DNA of 64,000 nt. Origin: Fastidiosipila sanguinis (GTDB taxonomy: Bacteria > Bacillota > Clostridia > Saccharofermentanales > Fastidiosipilaceae). The stretch covers positions 1,160,001-1,224,000 of the forward strand of contig NZ_CP027226.1 in assembly GCF_002998295.1 (NCBI RefSeq). The letters are read 5' to 3'. Numbering within the stretch: position 1 is the first letter of the stretch; every line of letters begins with the position of its first letter. Below the pieces are notes generated by a model. That model saw only the letters and a list, made by a program, of their open reading frames with translations, was not told the origin of the DNA and did not search any database. Positions 45,551 through 54,770 of this stretch are shown in pieces. The position numbers and the translations under genes are program-made.

Positions 45551-46789
45551 TGTAAAGTGCAACATAAACTGAAATTGTTTTTTGTACAATGTTAATTGTT
45601 TACGCTATGGCTAAATATTTACTATTTGCACTGTTTCCTTCTAATACTTTCCTTGGGTAACTATTAATAAATTCCTCTAATTTATTTATTTCTCTCTGTG
45701 GTATATCTTTTAGTTTTGTACCTTTAGGAATAAAATATCGGATAAATCCATTTAGATTTTCATTGCTTCCTCGCTCCCAAGATGAGTATGCATGCGCATA
45801 ATAAACACTAGTTCTATATTTCTCACTATATATAGATTTTTCCATGCTTTTCCAGTCTTGAAACTCTGCTCCATTATCTACCGTTATACTCTTAAACTTT
45901 TCTCTAAATGCTCTTGCTCCTAGTTTTCTTTCTATAGAATTAAGCTTCTTTACTACAGATTCTTGTCTTTGCGTATTTATCTTTAAAATAATGCATTCTC
46001 TTGTAAATCGATCTACAAGTGTCAATAAACAAGTCCTATCTCCCTTACTAGACTCTATACAATCCATCTCCCAGTGCCCCGTCTCTGTACGCTCTTCTAT
46101 AGCTTTTGGTCTATGGTTTATTCTCTTCTTATCTGGTGGAGATAAGCGCTTTTCTATATAGCGTTTTCTTTTTCTAGGTTTATTTCCTTTACGTGGAAGA
46201 TCTTTCATTGTTACTTCTAGGAAGACTTCTTTTTCTACATAGTTGTAAATAGTTCTAGTACAAAGTCTTTTATCTGTAGGCCAGCCAACTCTGTCAAAAT
46301 ACATTGTTATTGCTGCTGGAGAGAATTTAAGATTATTTATTCTATTCATCTCTTTTCCTATTAGCATGTTTTCTATTATTTTGGCTAATATATGGTCGTT
46401 ACTAATCTTTAAAGATGGTCCTTTATTACTCCAAGTTTTTTCTACTGTTTTCTGAGCTACTACAGAGGAATATGCTGTGTATTCTTCTAGCATAGAATTC
46501 TTTTGTTTGACTTTACCGCGTTTTAGTTCTCTAGATAGAGTTGCTTCACTCCAGCCTAATATCTTTGCTAACTCTTTTTGATTTAATTTATCTTTTTTAG
46601 GTCGCTTCAAATTCTCATTATATAAATACTCTAGATGCTTTCTATCTTCTATTGTTAAATGCTGACCTGCTTCTCTTTTCCTGATATAATGTAATTGGCT
46701 CATACGATCCTCCTTTGTTTCGTTTTTCCAATTAACATTGTACAGGATTGTTTGAGCCTTTATTATTTCAGTTTATTTTACAACTCGCC
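45551..46789 (-). mobile_element. IS30-family insertion sequence, copy 1 (1239 bp)
   Basis: Ends were set by comparing with the second copy. The tips contain ATAAACTGAAAT at positions 14-25 from each end, in inverted orientation. A further 16-bp inverted pair TGTACAATGTTAATTG lies inside. It is flanked by a perfect 15-bp direct repeat, GTCTATATTAAGTCT, at 45536-45550 and 46790-46804. It holds one intact transposase gene. The matching target duplication and near identity to copy 2 indicate recent insertion. Confidence 0.95.
45600..46703 (-). CDS. IS30-family transposase, copy 1
   Basis: 367-residue DDE transposase. The N-terminal HTH (LTIEDRKHLEYLYNE ... LNQKELAKILGWSEATLSREL) binds the ends. 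The catalytic triad is visible: D in GHWEMDCIES, D in ITVDNGAEFQDW and E in RGSNENLNGFIRYF; the last has the IS30-typical spacing. It is intact, with AAAGGAGG before the ATG. Four residues differ from the second copy: Lys/Gln in PR(K/Q)RKR, Phe/Cys in VDR(F/C)T, Ser/Ala in KLN(S/A)I and Tyr/His in KSI(Y/H)S. Position at the first of these suggests no inactivation of either. Confidence 0.97.
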   Translation of the reverse strand: MSQLHYIRKREAGQHLTIEDRKHLEYLYNENLKRPKKDKLNQKELAKILGWSEATLSRELKRGKVKQKNSMLEEYTAYSSVVAQKTVEKTWSNKGPSLKISNDHILAKIIENMLIGKEMNRINNLKFSPAAITMYFDRVGWPTDKRLCTRTIYNYVEKEVFLEVTMKDLPRKGNKPRKRKRYIEKRLSPPDKKRINHRPKAIEERTETGHWEMDCIESSKGDRTCLLTLVDRFTRECIILKINTQRQESVVKKLNSIERKLGARAFREKFKSITVDNGAEFQDWKSMEKSIYSEKYRTSVYYAHAYSSWERGSNENLNGFIRYFIPKGTKLKDIPQREINKLEEFINSYPRKVLEGNSANSKYLAIA

Positions 46790-46867
46790 GTCTATATTAA
46801 GTCTTTCAAAACGCAAAAAATCTTTTCCTCATGCAAAACTTATATTTAAAAATCCGAACATATAAAA

Positions 46868-46903
46868 AGCTCTTCCATTTAGATTTTAATAAATGGAAGA
46901 GCT
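46868..46903 (-). terminator. Terminator after the rnr-to-CPBP operon
   Basis: AGCTCTTCCATTT pairs perfectly with AAATGGAAGAGCT; on the minus strand it is followed by TTTTTATA. It ends the operon just before the IS copy. Confidence 0.85.
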
Positions 46904-46941
46904 TCTAGTATTTTAATTAATTCTATTTATACACCTAACAG

Positions 46942-47946
46942 CTAAGATATTACCTCTGCATGAGCCTCTGCTTCTTCAAACTCCGGACGAACTATTGCAA
47001 TAGGTTTAGTACTCTTACCTCTATTTTTATTACGTAATTTAATTAATAAATATATTGTTGGAATTATCATTACTAAATAGAAGTATGTTAGATACTGACC
47101 TGCCTCTTCTAATCCAAATTTCAATAAAATTTGATTTAATCCGCTTCCTAAGAAGTTGAAAATAATATGCATGAATATTGATTGATAAATAGACTCGGTC
47201 CAGATATAGACTAGACCAAACATAATTCCACAAACAGCTGCATATACGGACTGAATTGGGTTCATATGAGCTATACCAAAAATAACTGCAGTCACTATAA
47301 CTCCTACCCAGTCTGGCATTACTCTTCTAAGCTCACTTAAAACCAATCCTCTAAATACTAGCTCTTCTGCAATTGGCACCAGCACACATACAGAAATTAT
47401 AGTAATCAAAACATTTTCATTAGAAGTAATTGAAGACATTTGCTCATAAATTTCCATTTGTTCAAACCAAAATTTAGAAACTTGAGCGAGTAAATAGATT
47501 AAAAACATCCAAGCCATTGCAATACCAAGACTACCAAAGGTAATTACAGTAGTAGACAGATAGGTCTTACCTTCAGCTTGTTCTTTAAGGACATATCTTT
47601 TCTCCCTCTTTTCTCTGAATCTAAGGAAGAAAATTAAAGCAATTATCTGTACTATTGAATAAACAATAGCGACAACACTAAATTGTTGCACTTGTACATT
47701 AGCAAGAGTAGTGACAACTTCTAATGGATCAGCGTTTTCTATGGAGCTTCTCAAAACTGGATCTGAGAGAATTGCGAAAACTAGTCCAGCAACTTGTGCC
47801 AAAAACATAGTTCCAAAGAAAAATACTATACCTAATAGTGGCCATAATATTGTTCCAGCATCAAATCCTGGTTTTCTATAATAAGGATTTGTTTCTTTTT
47901 CTTGATAATTAGTAAAATCTCTACGATATTCTTGATTATTTTGCAT
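46942..47946 (-). CDS. CPBP family intramembrane glutamic endopeptidase
   Basis: A 334-residue membrane protein of the CAAX-protease/bacteriocin-processing (CPBP, Abi) family. The three motifs are present: EELVFRGLVLSEL (catalytic Glu pair and Arg), FGIAHMN (His) and FMHIIFNFLG (His). About eight hydrophobic helices are seen. The family cleaves membrane substrates; some members protect against self-made bacteriocins, but nothing like that is nearby. It closes the rnr-ireB-ruvX-DUF1292-DUF1292 operon, 14 nt after the second DUF1292 gene. Confidence 0.9.
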   Translation of the reverse strand: MQNNQEYRRDFTNYQEKETNPYYRKPGFDAGTILWPLLGIVFFFGTMFLAQVAGLVFAILSDPVLRSSIENADPLEVVTTLANVQVQQFSVVAIVYSIVQIIALIFFLRFREKREKRYVLKEQAEGKTYLSTTVITFGSLGIAMAWMFLIYLLAQVSKFWFEQMEIYEQMSSITSNENVLITIISVCVLVPIAEELVFRGLVLSELRRVMPDWVGVIVTAVIFGIAHMNPIQSVYAAVCGIMFGLVYIWTESIYQSIFMHIIFNFLGSGLNQILLKFGLEEAGQYLTYFYLVMIIPTIYLLIKLRNKNRGKSTKPIAIVRPEFEEAEAHAEVIS

Positions 47947-47960
47947 AACTTACCAACTTC

Positions 47961-48338
47961 CTAACTATTTAAGCTATCTTCCATTCTGGAGTAAAAGATC
48001 TCAAAAACTTCATCTAACTCTTCATCTTTACGTATTGATTTAAATATTCTATTGCCTTTTTTATCAACTTGGCTTCTCATAATTACTAGTTCTGGCTCAG
48101 GATGGTCACCAAAGTCTGGTTCATAACTTGCTAAACAGATGTAATCTTGGCCATTTAAGCTAAAAGCATCTAATTGGTAAAAGAAAAATTCATTACCATT
48201 ATCCATATCTTCTAGAACAAGTAATTCTTGGTCAGGATCAATCATTTCAGCTTGTTGATTTGCTTTTTCTCTATTAACCTTCTCGGATTTTTTAATTTGC
48301 TTATTCAATTGTTCTTGATTCAGTTCTTCTTGATTCAT
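47961..48338 (-). CDS. DUF1292 domain protein, copy B
   Basis: 125 residues. The DUF1292 domain is LLVLEDMDNGNEFFFYQLDAFSLNGQDYICLASYE ... ELVIMRSQV-KKG. This differs from the neighbouring copy (see next gene) chiefly by a longer Lys/Gln/Glu-rich N-terminal stretch. The family is of unknown function, but is very often encoded with ruvX and ireB in Firmicutes. It follows the other copy by 84 nt. Confidence 0.88.
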   Translation of the reverse strand: MNQEELNQEQLNKQIKKSEKVNREKANQQAEMIDPDQELLVLEDMDNGNEFFFYQLDAFSLNGQDYICLASYEPDFGDHPEPELVIMRSQVDKKGNRIFKSIRKDEELDEVFEIFYSRMEDSLNS

Positions 48339-48422
48339 TTATTATTACCTTTTACTTAGAATTTATTTAATCCAATATATACAAAACCAAAGAATATTAA
48401 TTGCACAGAATAATACAGTTCA

Positions 48423-48767
48423 CTACTTTTCGAATAGCTCATCTTCCATATCTTCTTCTAAACTCTCAAAATATGCAGAAACTCTATCAAATTCATCACC
48501 TGTTATTGATTGGAAATTCATGCTACCATCAGCTTCATTGATAACTTTCGCAAAAATAGCTTCAGGCTCCTCATCAATATTTAGTAAGAATGCGTAAATC
48601 TCATTCTCAAACTCGAAATCATCTAGCATATAAAAAGTAAATTCTTCACCTGTTTCAGAATCTTCTAGAATAACTGTAGAGCTTTCTATATCATCGCCTA
48701 GAAGCTCTTTAACTTCTTCTAATAATTCTTCTCTTTCTTGTTCATTTTGTTTATCAACATCACTCAT
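48423..48767 (-). CDS. DUF1292 domain protein, copy A
   Basis: 114 residues, very acidic. Domain core: STVILEDSETGEEFTFYMLDDFEFENEIYAFLLNIDEEPEAIFAKVI. It lies 19 nt after ruvX and corresponds to the single DUF1292 gene usually found downstream of ruvX; the next gene is a second, divergent paralogue. Cytoplasmic, function unknown. Confidence 0.9.
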   Translation of the reverse strand: MSDVDKQNEQEREELLEEVKELLGDDIESSTVILEDSETGEEFTFYMLDDFEFENEIYAFLLNIDEEPEAIFAKVINEADGSMNFQSITGDEFDRVSAYFESLEEDMEDELFEK

Positions 48768-48786
48768 AAAAAAATACTCCTCTTCT

Positions 48787-49218
48787 CTAGTTCTTTTGAA
48801 ATCTTTGTTTTTCTAAGAACCCTTGTAAAATAATTTCAGCAGCTACTTGGTCAACTTTAGATCTATAAGAACTCTTTTTGCTATTTCCTTGTTGCAAGAA
48901 TTTAGTAGCCATAACTGTCGTCAAGCGTTCATCTTCAAAGTGCAAAGGCAGTCCAAGGCGAGTTTCTAGTTGCTCTGCAAAAACTTTAACCTTCTCTTCT
49001 GCTTCACCTAAACGATTATCTGTACGTTTGGGTAACCCTAATACTATCTCTGAAACATCTAATTCTTTGCAGATTTCTGCTATACGATCCAAAACAGGTT
49101 CAACGTCTTGGCCATCCCACTTAATAGTCTCTACACCTTCTGCTGTGTACCCTAATAGATCACTCTTAGCAATACCTACCCTTGCTTGCCCAAAGTCAAT
49201 TCCTAAATATCTTTTCAT
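48787..49218 (-). CDS. ruvX: Putative pre-16S rRNA nuclease / Holliday junction resolvase-like RuvX (YqgF)
   Basis: RNase H-fold protein of 143 residues; in E. coli YqgF matures the 16S rRNA 5' end. Motifs: RYLGIDFGQARVGIAKSD (first Asp), SEIVLGLPKRTDN, LPLHFEDERLTTVMA (Glu-Arg-Thr), and KVDQVAAEIILQGFL (last Asp). It lies 12 nt after ireB and 19 nt before the first DUF1292 gene. Confidence 0.95.
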   Translation of the reverse strand: MKRYLGIDFGQARVGIAKSDLLGYTAEGVETIKWDGQDVEPVLDRIAEICKELDVSEIVLGLPKRTDNRLGEAEEKVKVFAEQLETRLGLPLHFEDERLTTVMATKFLQQGNSKKSSYRSKVDQVAAEIILQGFLEKQRFQKN

Positions 49219-49230
49219 AAATAATTCAAT

Positions 49231-49485
49231 CTATTTAATATTATCTTCAATGTAGCTCTTCAGTATAATCTCAAGAATTTCATCACGTTCCATTCTTCTA
49301 ATTACACCTCTAGCACCATTATGATTTGTAATATATGTAGGATCTCCTGAAAGTAAATAACCTGACAGTTGATTAACTGGGTCATATCCTCTCTCTTCTA
49401 AAGCTTGTAGAACTTCTGTAATAATGTTCTTAACTGTGTCTGCCTTGTCCATTTTTAGCTCAAATCTTGTTGTTTGATCATCCAT
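49231..49485 (-). CDS. ireB: IreB family regulatory phosphoprotein (DUF965)
   Basis: 84 residues. In Enterococcus, IreB is phosphorylated near its N-terminus by the PASTA kinase IreK and affects cephalosporin resistance. The conserved body is seen here: VLQALEERGYDPVNQLSGYLLSGDPTYITNHNGARGVIRRMERDEILE. Threonines 5 and 6 in MDDQTTRFEL are the likely phosphoacceptors, by position. It starts 2 nt after the rnr stop and precedes ruvX, which is the common order with alaS replaced by rnr. Confidence 0.92.
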   Translation of the reverse strand: MDDQTTRFELKMDKADTVKNIITEVLQALEERGYDPVNQLSGYLLSGDPTYITNHNGARGVIRRMERDEILEIILKSYIEDNIK

Positions 49486-49487
49486 CT

Positions 49488-51452
49488 TTAAGCCCTCCTA
49501 TTTTTACCTTTATTATTTCTTCTGTTACGTTTTCTATTATTCCTCTTTGATCTTTTCGATCTATTAGAGTTACTTTCACTATTTAAATCATTTGATTTAC
49601 TATTTTTATTATATCTATTTCTACTTCTATTTTTACGTTTTTTATTACTAGATGAATTTCTATTATGTCTATTTTTCTCTACTTCTTTTCTCTTAGCTTT
49701 TTTGTCAGAAAGACTTCTATCTATTCTACCACTAGAATTTTCATCTACTAGAACCAAGTCTATATGTCTTCTTACTACATCAGCTCTAGCAATTCTTACT
49801 TTTACTTTATCACCCATCATAAATAAACGGTGTTTATCTCTACCTTGAGCTGTCATTGTGCGTTCATCATACACATAAAAGTCATCCATTGTTCTGAAAG
49901 GTATCATACCCTCCGCTGTACTTGGTAACATGACAAACATACCAGCTCCAACAAATCCAGTGATCTCAGCTTCATAAACCTCACCTAATCTATCTGCGTA
50001 GTACTCTGCTACTTTCTGATCAGTACTGGCTCTCTCTGCTAAAACGGCAATTCTCTCAGTATCAGAAACATGTTCTGCTACATCAGGAGCTTCAGCTTTC
50101 CACTTTTTGATATTCATATCCGCTCGTAAGAACCCTTTTATAACTCTATGTATAAATACGTCAGAGTATCTTCTAATCGGTGCTGTAAAATGGCTATAAT
50201 CTTCTAAGGCTAAACCAAAGTGTCCAATAGGCTCATCAGAATAACTTGCTTTTGCGAGAGATCTTAATAAAAGCGTCTCTAGAGTTTTTGCTGCAGGAAG
50301 GTCTCTAATTTTATTCAAAATTTTCTTAATATCCTTAGGTCTTGGATCTTTAGGAATCTTAACATCCCTATCTCCAACCATTTTAAGAACTTCCCTAAAC
50401 CTTAATAATTTCTCCTCATCAGGATTATCGTGCACCCTATAAATAAATGGCATTTCTAATTCAGTAAATTTCTCCGCCACGAAAGAGTTTGCCGCCACCA
50501 TGAATTGCTCTATTATTTCATTAACAAAGGAATTACTCTCAGGATAAATATCTAGGACTTTTCCATCCTTGTCCACATCTATTGCAGTCTCTGGGAAATC
50601 AAATTCTAAGGCTCCACGACTTTGAGATTTGGATTCAAGTATTTCAGCTAATTCTTGCATCCAATGGAACTCACGCATATATTTCTCATAAGATGGGATT
50701 GGCTGTTCTTCTAATGCAATTTTCACAGTATCATAATCTGCTCTAAGGTCTGACGTTATAACAGACTCATAAATATCGCCATCTATTAATGTTCCACCTG
50801 AGTCATACTGTAGCATGCATGTCATAGCCAATCTAGGCGTATTGGGATTCAAACTACATATACCATTGGACAACTTTGGTGGCAGCATCGGGATAACCCT
50901 ATCAGCTAGATAAACGCTGTTTCCACGATTCAGTGCTTCTTTGTCTAACGCAGAACCTTCTTTTACATACTCTGCTACATCTGCAATATGTACGTATAAT
51001 CTATAACTACCATCTTGATCTTTTTGAATAGAAATAGCATCATCCAAGTCTCTGGCATCTATACCATCAATTGTAATTGTTACCAGATCTCTTAAATCTT
51101 TTCTTCCTATCTTTAGCGCTTCTTCTAGTGCTTCCTCACTTAATTCATATGGAATAAATTCTAGCTCTGCTTCAACTTCTGCTGGAAAAGTTTCGGATAA
51201 TCCGTGCATAAGCATAATGGCTTCCATAGCAACATCTGGTCTCGCTGGATCGCCTAAAACTTCAACAACCTTACCCAGTGGATCTGGAGAGTCTGGACTA
51301 GAAATCAGCTCGACTACAACTTTCATACCAAAAGGCGCACCATTAAGGTAAGGTTCAGGAATCCTTAATGCATTGATAGATACTAGTTTACCGTCTGGAC
51401 TAACTAAACCATCTCTACCATCTTGTTCTAAAATACCTATTATTTTCTGCAT
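49488..51452 (-). CDS. rnr: Ribonuclease R-like 3'-5' exoribonuclease (no N-terminal HTH)
   Basis: Processive exoribonuclease for structured RNA. At 654 residues it is shorter than usual RNase R because the N-terminal helix-turn-helix is missing: the protein enters directly at the first cold-shock domain. The second CSD, the RNB domain (ITIDGIDARDLDDAISIQKD with the catalytic aspartates; GLALEDYSHFTAPIRRYSDVFIHR) and an S1 domain follow. The last ~75 residues are a very basic Arg/Lys/Asn/Ser tail. Start at the ATG with GGAGG five bases upstream; another ATG four codons earlier has no ribosome-binding site. smpB and ssrA, its usual partners, are not nearby. Confidence 0.93.
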   Translation of the reverse strand: MQKIIGILEQDGRDGLVSPDGKLVSINALRIPEPYLNGAPFGMKVVVELISSPDSPDPLGKVVEVLGDPARPDVAMEAIMLMHGLSETFPAEVEAELEFIPYELSEEALEEALKIGRKDLRDLVTITIDGIDARDLDDAISIQKDQDGSYRLYVHIADVAEYVKEGSALDKEALNRGNSVYLADRVIPMLPPKLSNGICSLNPNTPRLAMTCMLQYDSGGTLIDGDIYESVITSDLRADYDTVKIALEEQPIPSYEKYMREFHWMQELAEILESKSQSRGALEFDFPETAIDVDKDGKVLDIYPESNSFVNEIIEQFMVAANSFVAEKFTELEMPFIYRVHDNPDEEKLLRFREVLKMVGDRDVKIPKDPRPKDIKKILNKIRDLPAAKTLETLLLRSLAKASYSDEPIGHFGLALEDYSHFTAPIRRYSDVFIHRVIKGFLRADMNIKKWKAEAPDVAEHVSDTERIAVLAERASTDQKVAEYYADRLGEVYEAEITGFVGAGMFVMLPSTAEGMIPFRTMDDFYVYDERTMTAQGRDKHRLFMMGDKVKVRIARADVVRRHIDLVLVDENSSGRIDRSLSDKKAKRKEVEKNRHNRNSSSNKKRKNRSRNRYNKNSKSNDLNSESNSNRSKRSKRNNRKRNRRNNKGKNRRA

Positions 51453-51728
51453 TAAACCCTCCATTAAAGCTAGTATCTTATTTGTCTTATACTCTCACTT
51501 AAGCAAATATTATATTTTCTAAAATCATTCATGTAACTTTCTATATAACATTATAACAATTCTTTTCCATCTTAGAATCGCATATATGCATTCTTAGAAT
51601 TATTCTTAATTTTTTCATAAATAAAGTATTATTAGTCTTTTTCTCAACATTAAATTATAATTACAATAAAGTTATATAATTAATAGAAATAATTCAGGAA
51701 ACTAGTTTTATTTAATTAAGAGGAAAAT

Positions 51729-54074
51729 ATGGATAAAGACAATAAAAACAATCTTAGCTTAGGCGAAAGACGTAAATTGTATCAAAAAGAGCAGGAAGAA
51801 AAACTGCAAAATAAAGAAATGGCATATCTCAAGAATTCAATTCGTCGAGACATGTCTGGTCGTCCAAAAGTTGCAAGTAATGATTTAACAACTGCAGGAC
51901 TGTTAGGAAAATTTGCAGGTAAGTCAGTTTTGATAGGTATAGTAATTATTCTGATAATAATGGCCTTGATAGGTTCAACTTTGATAGGAATATTAGTTGG
52001 CTATATTGCAACTGCTAAAGAAGTTCCTAGCTCACTTTTCACAATAACTCAACAAACATCATATCTTTATGATAAAAACGGTGAGCAAATCGCTGCTCTT
52101 ACTGGTGATAGCAACATTAACCGTGAGCTAATAGATTATAGCCAGGTTTCTCAAACATATATTGATGAAGCATTTATAGCAATTGAGGATAGAACTTTCA
52201 ATACAAACATAGGTATTGACCCTAGACGTATTGCTGGTGCTGCAATTAGTACTCTGGCTAACCTAGGGGATTCCGCTCATGGTGGTTCTACTATTACACA
52301 ACAAACAGTTAAAATGCTTACTGGAGACAATGAAGTTTCCTACCAAAGAAAAGTTCAAGAATGGTATAGAGCTGTTCGTCTTACAGAACAATTACCTAAA
52401 GCTAAAATCATGAACCTATACCTTGATTTGGTGCCAATGGGCAATAACTACGTTGGAGTAGGTTCTGCTGCTAAAGCTTATTTTGGTAAAGAAGCTAAAG
52501 ACTTAAATCTTGCTGAATCAGCACTTCTTGCAGGTATTCCTAAGAGTCCCGCTTCCTATAACCCAAGAACTGAACTAGGTCGCAAAAACATCCAAAGACG
52601 TCAAAGAATAGTTTTGCAAGCAATGTTGAGTGTAGGATTCATTACTAGTGATCAATTTGAAGATGCCATAAACTACGAAATTGTCTATTCAAATGAAGAT
52701 ATTAGCTTTACCGGTAATGAGATTAATTCATACTTTGAAGAATTCGTTATCGAACAAGTTACTAGAGATTTGGCTAACAGTGGTAAATACACCGCTGCAG
52801 AAGCTTATAGCCTAGTTCAAAACGGTGGTTTGCATATTCATACTTCTTTGGATCCTCTAGTCCAAGATAAATTAGATGAATTATTCCTACAACAAAAGAA
52901 TTTCCAAAGAGATCCAAGTCTCTATGTTAACTCACCAGAAAAACCAGATGCAGGTACAGTTGTCCTTGATAGTAAAACAAATAACATCGTTGCCATGCAA
53001 GGTGGCGCTGGCGAAAAAGAAGCCAATAAAGTCCTCAACCGTGCTACTGATATTCGTCGTCAACCAGGTTCTGTTATTAAACCTTTGGCTGTTTATGCAC
53101 CTGCAGTTGAAATGGATCTAGTTACTGGAGCTACGATGGTTAAAGATGAGCCTGTTCATATGGATATACATAACCCGAATACCTTATGGCCTACAAACGC
53201 TTATGATTCATATTATGGTGCAATGCCAGTTCGAGGAAACCTAAAAATTTCTAATAACGTCCCTGCAGTTAAAGTTCTTAATGAAGTCGGAGTTGATACT
53301 GCCAAGACCTATCTTGCTCAAATGGGCATTGATTTAAGAAATGATCCGGTTGGATTAAGTTTAGCCACTGGTTCTTTAAGTTATGGTGTTTCACCTTTGC
53401 AAATGGCAAATGGTTTTCAAACTTTAGCAAACGGTGGACTTTATACCGAAAGCAAAGCATATACTCAAGTCTTAGATAGTAATGGTGTTGTTATATTAGA
53501 ATTTTCGCCAGAATTTGAGCAGGTCTTCTCAGCTGAAACATCCTACATGATGCTAAGGATGATGGAAGATGTTTTGAAAGGCCCATCAGAAAGTGCACCT
53601 TATTATGGTACCTTATGGGATTTCGGCCAGATCCATAATGCTAATGGCGAAACAATAAGAACTGCTGCCAAAACAGGTACTACTGATGCCTTCCAGGATG
53701 AATGGATTGCTATGATGACTCCGTACTATACAGTTTCAAACTGGTATGGATTTGATAACAAATTAAAACGTTCTTATTTACCAACACTGGATTATAAGAA
53801 TCAACACTATGCAACTGAAGAATTATTCAAATACATACATAGGGACAAGCCAGCAGCAGAATGGGACAAACCAGCTGGAATAGTTGAATTCTATGTTAGT
53901 GCTTCTAATGGATATCAGGTTTCCGGAAATTATGGAAATTCATTCTTAGAGTACTTCAAAGCTGGAAGTCCAATCACACCAAATAGACCTTCAAACGGAG
54001 ACATTAACTACTTGAATACTGATAAAATCCCTGGATACTATAATAATTTCGCAGCTAGCGGAGGCTACCAATAA
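51729..54074 (+). CDS. Bifunctional class A penicillin-binding protein (PBP1-type)
   Basis: Makes and cross-links peptidoglycan outside the membrane. The 781 residues have a ~60-residue cytoplasmic start, a membrane helix (about 70-95, SVLIGIVIILIIMALIGS), a GT51 glycosyltransferase domain (FIAIEDRTFNTNIGIDPRRIAGA, GGSTITQQTVKMLTG), and a transpeptidase with SxxK in RQPGSVIKPLAVYAP, SxN in LKISNNVPAVK and KTG in RTAAKTGTTDAFQDEW. All catalytic motifs are intact. No PASTA domain; the C-terminus is about 100 residues of Tyr/Gly/Asn-rich sequence. AGAGGA precedes the ATG. The dCMP deaminase gene follows by 23 nt. Confidence 0.95.
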   Translation: MDKDNKNNLSLGERRKLYQKEQEEKLQNKEMAYLKNSIRRDMSGRPKVASNDLTTAGLLGKFAGKSVLIGIVIILIIMALIGSTLIGILVGYIATAKEVPSSLFTITQQTSYLYDKNGEQIAALTGDSNINRELIDYSQVSQTYIDEAFIAIEDRTFNTNIGIDPRRIAGAAISTLANLGDSAHGGSTITQQTVKMLTGDNEVSYQRKVQEWYRAVRLTEQLPKAKIMNLYLDLVPMGNNYVGVGSAAKAYFGKEAKDLNLAESALLAGIPKSPASYNPRTELGRKNIQRRQRIVLQAMLSVGFITSDQFEDAINYEIVYSNEDISFTGNEINSYFEEFVIEQVTRDLANSGKYTAAEAYSLVQNGGLHIHTSLDPLVQDKLDELFLQQKNFQRDPSLYVNSPEKPDAGTVVLDSKTNNIVAMQGGAGEKEANKVLNRATDIRRQPGSVIKPLAVYAPAVEMDLVTGATMVKDEPVHMDIHNPNTLWPTNAYDSYYGAMPVRGNLKISNNVPAVKVLNEVGVDTAKTYLAQMGIDLRNDPVGLSLATGSLSYGVSPLQMANGFQTLANGGLYTESKAYTQVLDSNGVVILEFSPEFEQVFSAETSYMMLRMMEDVLKGPSESAPYYGTLWDFGQIHNANGETIRTAAKTGTTDAFQDEWIAMMTPYYTVSNWYGFDNKLKRSYLPTLDYKNQHYATEELFKYIHRDKPAAEWDKPAGIVEFYVSASNGYQVSGNYGNSFLEYFKAGSPITPNRPSNGDINYLNTDKIPGYYNNFAASGGYQ

Positions 54075-54097
54075 TAATTATAAAAAAGGAGACTTGT

Positions 54098-54595
54098 ATG
54101 AGCAAAAGAGAAGATTATATAGATTGGGATGAATACTTTATGGGAGTATCGCTGTTAGCAGCTAAACGCTCAAAAGACCCTAATACTCAAGTTGGGGCTT
54201 GTATTGTAAACCCTGATAATAAGATAATATCAACAGGTTACAATGGTTTTCCTATAGGAATTGATGATGATGATTTTCCTTGGGAAAGAGAAGGTGGTTT
54301 TTTAGAAACAAAGTATGCTTTCGTATGTCATGCAGAACTTAATGCAATTCTAAATAATCCCGTAACATCTCTTAAAAATTGTAGAATCTATGTAGCGCTC
54401 TTCCCTTGCAATGAATGTACCAAAGCAATTATTCAAGCTGGAATCAAGGAAGTTATCTATATTTCAGATAAATATGCGAACACAGAAGGTACAAGAGCCT
54501 CTAAGTTAATGTTTAACGCAGCTGGTATAAAATATAGAGCATTTGAAAGTTCAAAACAGGACTTAACAATAGACTTTTCCGTAGACAGTATTTAG
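54098..54595 (+). CDS. Deoxycytidylate (dCMP) deaminase
   Basis: Converts dCMP to dUMP for dTTP synthesis. The 165 residues have the zinc-binding and catalytic motifs CHAELNAIL and PCNECTKAIIQAGI, and the start WDEYFMGVSLLAAKRSKDPNTQVGACIV typical of the family (ComEB-like). AAAGGAG lies 8 nt before the ATG. Cotranscription with the PBP gene is likely (23-nt gap); the pair is closed by a strong terminator. Confidence 0.95.
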   Translation: MSKREDYIDWDEYFMGVSLLAAKRSKDPNTQVGACIVNPDNKIISTGYNGFPIGIDDDDFPWEREGGFLETKYAFVCHAELNAILNNPVTSLKNCRIYVALFPCNECTKAIIQAGIKEVIYISDKYANTEGTRASKLMFNAAGIKYRAFESSKQDLTIDFSVDSI

Positions 54596-54624
54596 GCGAT
54601 ATTTAGATATGTTAAAAATTACAC

Positions 54625-54660
54625 ATCCTACTTTGAAAGTTTTTCAGAGTAGGATTTTTT
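54625..54660 (+). terminator. Terminator after dCMP deaminase
   Basis: ATCCTACT pairs with AGTAGGAT, plus an inner TGA/TCA, then TTTTTT on the plus strand. Confidence 0.85.
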
Positions 54661-54677
54661 GTGAAATTATGTGCAAT

Positions 54678-54730
54678 AAAAAAACCTCTTACCTAAACTG
54701 CCAGCACTTGGCTTCATAGATAAGAGGCTT
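54678..54730 (-). terminator. Terminator for the following minus-strand membrane protein
   Basis: On the minus strand GCCTCTTA pairs with TAAGAGGT, enclosing a small GCCA/TGGC hairpin, then a run of seven T. Confidence 0.8.
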
Positions 54731-54770
54731 AATAAATTAATTATGATTTACTATTCTAGCAATACCTAGT

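Noticed and set aside
46942-47946. CPBP protein as bacteriocin immunity or abortive-infection factor
   Set aside because: No bacteriocin, modification or export gene is nearby; it closes a housekeeping operon.
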